From positions 1 through 9,766 of the forward strand of contig JALRFT010000166.1 in the NCBI GenBank assembly GCA_023261915.1: a stretch of 9,766 bases of DNA, written 5' to 3'. A program made the translations under genes and the position numbers. A model generated the notes under the pieces. That model ran no database searches and was not told where the DNA came from. It worked only from the letters and a program-made list of their open reading frames with translations. Positions 6,202 to 9,766 of this stretch are shown in pieces (position 1 is the first letter of the stretch; every line of letters starts with the position of its first letter). This DNA is from Acidimicrobiales bacterium. Lineage in GTDB: Bacteria > Actinomycetota > Acidimicrobiia > Acidimicrobiales > Acidimicrobilacustridaceae.

Positions 6202-6989
6202 CGAGTGTGCTCACGGCGCGGTCCCTCGTTGCCGGGTACGACGGCGTGGCCGTGGTGCACGGTGTCGACCTCGAGGTCGCTGCCGGGGAGGTGGTGGCGC
6301 TACTGGGTGCCAACGGTGCAGGAAAGACGACGCTGCTGCTCACGGTGTCAGGGTTGTTGAATCCCATCGCCGGATCACTTGAGGTGTTGGGTGAGTCCGT
6401 CGTCCCCGGCCGCCGTGTCCGGGCAGCATCGGTGACTGCTCGTGCCCGACGAGGCCTCGCTCATGTTCCTGAGGACCGCGGGCTCTTCCCCGACCTCACG
6501 GCCCGAGAGCACCTCCGCCTGCGGTCCCGCCGGAGCCGACGGGGGACCAGTGATTCTCTTGAACTCGACGAGGTGCTCGAGTGGTTCCCAGCGCTCACCC
6601 GGGTCATGGATCGGCGGGCAGGACTGCTCTCGGGCGGGGAACAGCAGATGCTCTCGCTGGCCCGAGCTGTCATGGACTCACCCCGATTGCTCCTCGTTGA
6701 CGAGTTGAGTCTCGGGCTGGCGCCGCTCGTCGTCGAGCAGATTCTGCCGTCACTTCGGACCATCGCCACACGCACGGGTGCCGGGGTGGTGGTCGTCGAA
6801 CAACACGTCGGACTGGCCCTCGCCGTATCGGATCGGGCGTACGTGCTCGGTCACGGTGCCGTCCTGGCCTCAGGAACTGCTGCGGATGTGGCCGGTCAGG
6901 TCGAGGTCCTCGAGGCCGGGTATCTGGGCGGAAACCGCAGCCCGCGGCCCGAGGCTGGCCCGGGAGCGCCGGGCCCACCCGCCGACTGA
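6198..6989 (+). CDS. livF: LivF-type ABC transporter ATP-binding protein
   Basis: Cytoplasmic ATPase of 263 residues, partner of LivG in the importer. Walker A is GANGAGKTT at 37-45, the signature is canonical LSGGEQQ (144-150), and Walker B ends in Asp168-Glu169 within LLLVDELSLGLAP, a hallmark of LivF as against LivG (which has DEPAAGL). The switch histidine is His203 in VVEQHV. HVPEDRGLFPDLTAREHL carries the Q-loop region typical of LivF, with ED in place of the common EGR. The last ~17 residues are a Pro/Gly-rich tail beyond the normal end, probably disordered. The start overlaps the LivG stop (ATGA), with GGAGGG at 6187-6192 five bases ahead. This is the last gene of the importer unit; 33 bases then separate it from the next gene, without an evident terminator. 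Confidence 0.93.
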   Translation: MTSVLTARSLVAGYDGVAVVHGVDLEVAAGEVVALLGANGAGKTTLLLTVSGLLNPIAGSLEVLGESVVPGRRVRAASVTARARRGLAHVPEDRGLFPDLTAREHLRLRSRRSRRGTSDSLELDEVLEWFPALTRVMDRRAGLLSGGEQQMLSLARAVMDSPRLLLVDELSLGLAPLVVEQILPSLRTIATRTGAGVVVVEQHVGLALAVSDRAYVLGHGAVLASGTAADVAGQVEVLEAGYLGGNRSPRPEAGPGAPGPPAD

Positions 6990-7022
6990 GGGAGATCGTC
7001 CCCGGGGTGGCAGGCTAAAGAG

Positions 7023-8240
7023 GTGGAACGCGTCGATCTCGCCATCATCGGTGGTGGACCCGCTGGAGCCGCCGCCGCCATCCGGGGCGCCCACGCCGGG
7101 TTGTCGGTGGTCGTATTCGAACGGGCGGCGCACGGTCGTGACAAGGTGTGTGGCGACGGGCTGACCCCCCGGGCAGTGGCGGCGCTCGAGGAACTCAAGA
7201 TCGACGTCGCTCTTGCCCACCGCATCGATGGCCTGCGGATGATCGCCGGACGGCAGCGCCGCGAACTCGACTGGCCGGCCACCGGGCGGTTCCCCGCCCA
7301 CGGGGCAGTGTGGCCTCGACGTCGCCTCGATGCCCACCTCATCGACGCCGCCGACACTGCGGGGGCCGAGATCCGTTTCGGGGTCGATGCCATGCCCGAG
7401 TTCGACGGCGACAGGGTCGTCGGTGTCCGCACCGAGCATGGTGTGGTCCTCGCCGACATGACCGTACTCGCAGCTGGCGCCCAAGGGGAGGCGGCCCGGG
7501 CCCTCGGCGCCGTGCGTGATCCCCGGGAGCCCTTCGGCCTCGCCATCCGGTCGTATGCCGAGACCCCGCGCCACAACGATCGCCTCCTCGAGGCCTGTCT
7601 TGCTTTGCGCGACGAACACGGGACCCCGGTGCCGGGCTACGGATGGTTGTTCCCCGCCGGTGACGGCACGGTCAACATCGGGGTGGGGGCGCTCAGCACA
7701 ATGAAGGGTTTCAAGAAGTTGAACCTGAACGCCCTTGTGGAGAGCTACGCCAACATGGTGCGCAGCGAGTGGGACCTGGGACCGATGTTGGAGCGTCCCC
7801 GGGCTTGGCGTCTGCCGATGAGCGCGTTGCGTCGTCATGGTCCCGGTTGGGTGGCCGTGGGGGACGCTGCCGGACTGGTGAACCCGATGAACGGCGAGGG
7901 CATTGACTACGGCCTGGAGAGCGGCATGTTGGCCGTCGATCGTTTCGTCGCCGATCCCGCCTCTGCTCCGGCGGCCTACGACGAGGCGGTCGGCGAACGC
8001 TTCGACGCTTTCTTGCGCACCGGCCGACGGTTCAGTTTTCTCATCGGTCATCCGTGGCTGTTGCGCACCGGCCTGCGGGTCGCCGTGGGCACCCAGGCGG
8101 CGGCCGATGTCACGCTGGCGGTCATGGGGAACCTCGTGGACAACGAGACGCCCGGAGCGGCCGGTCGGGTGATGCGCCTTGCGGATCGGGCATTGGCCAT
8201 TGCGGACCCGTTGCTGCGGCGCACCCGGGCGGCGGCGTGA
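7023..8240 (+). CDS. Geranylgeranyl reductase-family FAD-dependent oxidoreductase
   Basis: Flavoprotein of 405 residues, probably membrane-associated, of the family that reduces double bonds in isoprenoid chains. The N-terminal Rossmann motif DLAIIGGGPAGAAAA (5-19) ending at an acidic ERA binds FAD. KVCGDGLTPRAV (41-52) is the family's conserved Cys-Gly-Asp/Gly stretch beside the flavin. GYGWLFPAGDGTVNIGVG is the conserved mid-region sheet. VGDAAGLVNPMNGEGIDYG contains the Gly280-Asp281 motif that contacts the FAD ribityl chain and the following substrate-pocket loop. Actinobacterial relatives include MenJ (Rv0561c), which saturates one unit of the menaquinone side chain; a chlorophyll/archaeal-lipid-type role belongs to other branches. 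Which isoprenoid is reduced cannot be told here, so I give no symbol. GTG 7023 puts the FAD motif at the usual distance; the ribosome binding site is poor (AAAGAG abuts the start). Confidence 0.88.
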   Translation: MERVDLAIIGGGPAGAAAAIRGAHAGLSVVVFERAAHGRDKVCGDGLTPRAVAALEELKIDVALAHRIDGLRMIAGRQRRELDWPATGRFPAHGAVWPRRRLDAHLIDAADTAGAEIRFGVDAMPEFDGDRVVGVRTEHGVVLADMTVLAAGAQGEAARALGAVRDPREPFGLAIRSYAETPRHNDRLLEACLALRDEHGTPVPGYGWLFPAGDGTVNIGVGALSTMKGFKKLNLNALVESYANMVRSEWDLGPMLERPRAWRLPMSALRRHGPGWVAVGDAAGLVNPMNGEGIDYGLESGMLAVDRFVADPASAPAAYDEAVGERFDAFLRTGRRFSFLIGHPWLLRTGLRVAVGTQAAADVTLAVMGNLVDNETPGAAGRVMRLADRALAIADPLLRRTRAAA

Positions 8241-8254
8241 GCAGCGTGGGGGCT

Positions 8255-8261
8255 GGGGGAG
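8255..8261 (+). promoter_or_regulatory. Ribosome binding site fixing the GTG start of the hydroxylase gene
   Basis: GGGGGAG ends six bases before GTG 8268. It supports this start over a GTG at 8246 that lies in another frame and stops almost at once. Confidence 0.5.
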
Positions 8262-8267
8262 CGGGGC

Positions 8268-9437
8268 GTGGCAACTGATCCCACGGTGTGGGCGGTCCCG
8301 GTCTATGCCGGCACCATTGCCGCCGAGCAGTGGTGGGCGCGGCGGCGAATTCGTGCCCAGCGGACCACCAGCGATGTCACCCCTACCGACGCCGGGTCAT
8401 CGACGTCGGATGGTGGCGGTCGAACCATTGCTGGTTTTGAGACCCGTGACACGCTCACGAGTCTGGCCATGGGTGCGCTCAGTCTCGCCGCACCGCTCGT
8501 GGTGCCGAAGTTGCTCGCTCCCATCACCCCCGGTGTGGGTCGGCACGCTCGCACCCTCGTCGGAGTCGCCGCCGGTCTTGCGGTCACGGCGACTGTGGCT
8601 GATTGGATCGCTCGCGAACACGTGTCCGACGGAGGTACTGCCGCACGGCCAAGGCGTATGAGCGGTCTGCGTCGGCGACTTGGCCGCCGCCCGGTGGCCG
8701 AGGTTGCCCACCGCACGGCGTCGGTGGCCGGGGTGGGAGCGGTGGTCTGCGGAGGAGTCGTCGCCACCACGGCGTGGTCCCATTGGACCTCGCCCGAACG
8801 AATCTGGTCCCGGCGGCTGCTACCTGATCTCGGTACCGGGCCGGTTGCTTTCGGCGTTGCCATGGTCGGATGGGATTTCATCTACTACTGGAATCATCGC
8901 CTGATGCACGAGGTCCGGGCCTTGTGGGCCATCCACGTCGTGCACCACTCCTCGGAGCGGTACAACCTCTCGACCGCTCTGCGTCAGCCGGTAGCGGACG
9001 CCCTCGGAGTGTTCATCCCGTCGGGACTGCTCAGCCTCCTCGGCGTGCGGCCGTCAGTCATTGCCCAGGCCCGGGCGTGGAATCTGCTCTACCAGTACTG
9101 GATTCACACCGAGGCCATCGATCGGCTCGGGCCGGTGGAGGAAGTGCTCAACACGCCCTCGCTGCATCGAGTGCATCACGGCTCCAACCGGCGTTACCTC
9201 GACCGTAACCACGGTGGGATCCTCATCATCTGGGATCGACTGTTTGGCACCCACGTGACTGAAGACCCCCACGAACCTGTGGTGTACGGGCTCACGAAGA
9301 ACATCGACTCGTTCAACCCTGCTGCGGTGGCGTCACATGAACATGTCGCAATGCTTCGCGACGTCGCCCACGCCCGGAACTGGCGGGATCGTTTGGGCCA
9401 TCTCGTGAGGCGTCCCGGGTGGCAGTCAGCAGCCTGA
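8268..9437 (+). CDS. Fatty acid hydroxylase/sterol desaturase superfamily protein, alkylglycerol monooxygenase-like
   Basis: Integral membrane di-iron oxygenase of 389 residues. The histidine clusters are complete: His210xxxHis214 (NHRLMH), His223xxHis226His227 (HVVHHSS), an intermediate His280 (WIHTE) and His300xxHis303His304 (HRVHHGSN). The stretch WDFIYYWNHRLMHE followed by SSERYNLSTALRQ resembles the alkylglycerol monooxygenase (AGMO/TMEM195) branch more than C-5 sterol desaturases; this is a motif judgement. AGMO cleaves ether lipids using tetrahydrobiopterin, but many bacterial relatives are uncharacterised and could hydroxylate other lipids. The first ~60 residues are an odd Ser/Thr/Asp/Arg-rich insert after a short hydrophobic segment, and the Arg-rich 126-141 loop separates hydrophobic stretches (~62-84, 96-112, 150-170, 191-208). 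The end, VVYGLTKNIDSFNP, is typical of the family. It starts 27 bases after the reductase gene and may be co-transcribed with it. Confidence 0.87.
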   Translation: MATDPTVWAVPVYAGTIAAEQWWARRRIRAQRTTSDVTPTDAGSSTSDGGGRTIAGFETRDTLTSLAMGALSLAAPLVVPKLLAPITPGVGRHARTLVGVAAGLAVTATVADWIAREHVSDGGTAARPRRMSGLRRRLGRRPVAEVAHRTASVAGVGAVVCGGVVATTAWSHWTSPERIWSRRLLPDLGTGPVAFGVAMVGWDFIYYWNHRLMHEVRALWAIHVVHHSSERYNLSTALRQPVADALGVFIPSGLLSLLGVRPSVIAQARAWNLLYQYWIHTEAIDRLGPVEEVLNTPSLHRVHHGSNRRYLDRNHGGILIIWDRLFGTHVTEDPHEPVVYGLTKNIDSFNPAAVASHEHVAMLRDVAHARNWRDRLGHLVRRPGWQSAA

Positions 9438-9446
9438 GAATGTTCT

Positions 9447-9470
9447 AGGTGGGTGACGGTGAGCCCACCT
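9447..9470. repeat. Inverted repeat between convergent genes
   Basis: AGGTGGG (9447-9453) and CCCACCT (9464-9470) are a perfect 7-base inverted repeat with a 10-base loop. It sits ten bases after the hydroxylase stop and at the 3' end of the RNase P RNA. Part of it must belong to the mature RNA (the segment after the ACAGAAT region), so it may be the 3' side of that RNA's terminal structure rather than a terminator. No T-run follows on either strand. Confidence 0.4.
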
Positions 9471-9640
9471 GTAGGCGGGATTCTGTCCAGCGCCTCCCGG
9501 CGCTTGGGTGACCATCCATCTTTGCGGCCTACCAGGGGCTGGGTCACCAGAAGTGACCCGGGCGTCGTCGGTGAGGGACTGGCCCACCACCTTGGTCGCG
9601 AGAGCCACGGCCACCTCGCCCACCTGGCGGGTGAGCTGTG
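9450..9640 (-). ncRNA. rnpB: RNase P RNA (bacterial type A), 3' half only
   Basis: Catalytic RNA that trims the 5' ends of tRNA precursors. Read on the - strand, the region shows the ordered 3' landmarks of bacterial RNase P RNA. AGCTCACC, next to the break near 9637, resembles the conserved GUAAGAGC-CACC element. CCAAGG follows, then a perfect 7-base-pair stem (9541-9559), GGTAGGCCGC (9524-9533) and AGATGGATGGTCACC (about 9507-9521). A P18-like hairpin AGCGCC-GGGA-GGCGCT (9489-9504) comes next, whose loop is a GNRA tetraloop as expected. Last is the near-universal ACAGAATCCCGCCTAC (9471-9486). The 3' end is estimated near 9450-9455. A complete molecule is roughly 350-450 bases; only ~190 are here, and the 5' half, including the AGGAAAGUCC region, is absent because unrelated low-GC sequence begins at ~9640. 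It converges on the hydroxylase gene. The GGUAAACC element expected between the first two landmarks was not recognised. Confidence 0.85.
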
Positions 9641-9766
9641 AGGTTGCCTACGGAGTGCAAAAACTTCAAGTTGGATGTGTTATTGAAGACGATAAGGTCC
9701 TCACTGACGATATCTTCGATAAGATCACTGCCTGGGAAGATGATGTTCAATCAGTCGATATGATTA
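9640..9766 (+). CDS. Eukaryotic elongation factor 1-beta (eEF1B) C-terminal fragment, foreign to the rest of the window
   Basis: One frame is open to the window edge and encodes about 42 residues, beginning EVAYGVQKLQVGC and ending ITAWEDDVQSVDMI. This matches the C-terminal guanine-nucleotide-exchange domain of eukaryotic eEF1B-beta/delta, whose animal form reads VGYGIKKLQIQCVVEDDKV ... ITAFEDYVQSMD before its final few residues. The domain reloads eEF1A with GTP in the cytosol. Archaeal EF-1beta has a clearly different ending, so a eukaryotic source is favoured. The segment is ~41% GC, far below the neighbouring genes, and uses AT-ending codons (GAT, GTT, CAA). No start or stop codon is present; about five residues are missing at the end. 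The reading upstream of ~9640 shows no eEF1B similarity, so the join is abrupt, at about 9636-9646. This is most likely an assembly or cloning chimera. Confidence 0.85.

Noticed and set aside
6990..7022. A terminator after LivF around the CCCCGGGG palindrome near 6999-7007.
   Set aside because: The palindrome has no loop to form a stable stem and no T-run follows; it is too short to claim.
6870..8051. A 393-codon - strand frame opposite the end of LivF and most of the reductase gene.
   Set aside because: It is a codon-complement shadow without recognisable motifs; the + strand reductase motifs are clear.
9450..9640. tmRNA or another structured RNA instead of RNase P RNA.
   Set aside because: There is no tRNA-like CCA end or tag reading frame, whereas the ACAGAAT segment preceded by a GNRA-capped hairpin is specific to RNase P RNA.
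9453..9641. A 62-codon + strand frame over the rnpB region.
   Set aside because: The RNA landmarks on the - strand explain this segment, and the product has no recognisable features.
9544..9750. A 68-codon - strand frame spanning the junction.
   Set aside because: It crosses from rnpB into the antisense of the eEF1B fragment, so it is a product of the chimera.
9640..9766. Horizontal transfer of a eukaryotic eEF1B gene into the bacterium.
   Set aside because: The fragment has no start, interrupts an essential RNA, keeps eukaryote-like composition and has no mobile element or repeat at the border; a chimera is simpler. Read mapping would decide.

Overview
This window looks like chromosomal DNA from a high-GC actinobacterium. 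Lineage cannot be proven here; an uncultured Acidimicrobiia-like organism from a metagenome is my guess. Nearly all of it (about 1-9640) is GC-rich, densely coding DNA with GTG and ATG starts, short spacers and ATGA gene overlaps. The last ~125 bases are different in kind: about 41% GC, encoding the C-terminal end of a eukaryotic translation elongation factor 1-beta. The window therefore probably ends in a chimeric join.

Layout, left to right. Bases 1-133 hold the unresolved end of an upstream gene. Next comes a three-gene cluster on the + strand: a coiled-coil protein with a C-terminal C4 zinc ribbon (COG1579 type), a small multi-pass membrane protein resembling YdjM/DUF457-type proteins, and a histidine phosphatase. 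After a ~100-base spacer with a 5'-leader hairpin and a strong ribosome binding site lies a complete branched-chain-amino-acid-type (HAAT) ABC importer. It consists of a substrate-binding lipoprotein, one permease polypeptide that fuses the LivH and LivM halves, and the ATPases LivG and LivF. The last three cistrons are joined by ATGA overlaps.

Two membrane-lipid or quinone-type enzymes follow: a geranylgeranyl-reductase-family flavoprotein and a di-iron fatty acid hydroxylase/sterol desaturase superfamily protein whose motifs resemble alkylglycerol monooxygenase. Converging on the latter from the - strand is the 3' half of RNase P RNA (rnpB). It is cut off exactly where the eukaryotic sequence begins.

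The importer genes form one functional unit: lipoprotein captures solute, fused permease forms the channel, LivG and LivF power it. The other genes look like conserved housekeeping or lipid-metabolism neighbours. I see no transposase, CRISPR array, tRNA, toxin-antitoxin pair or defence system, and no convincing undescribed system. The strongest anomaly is the bacterial/eukaryotic junction near 9640.
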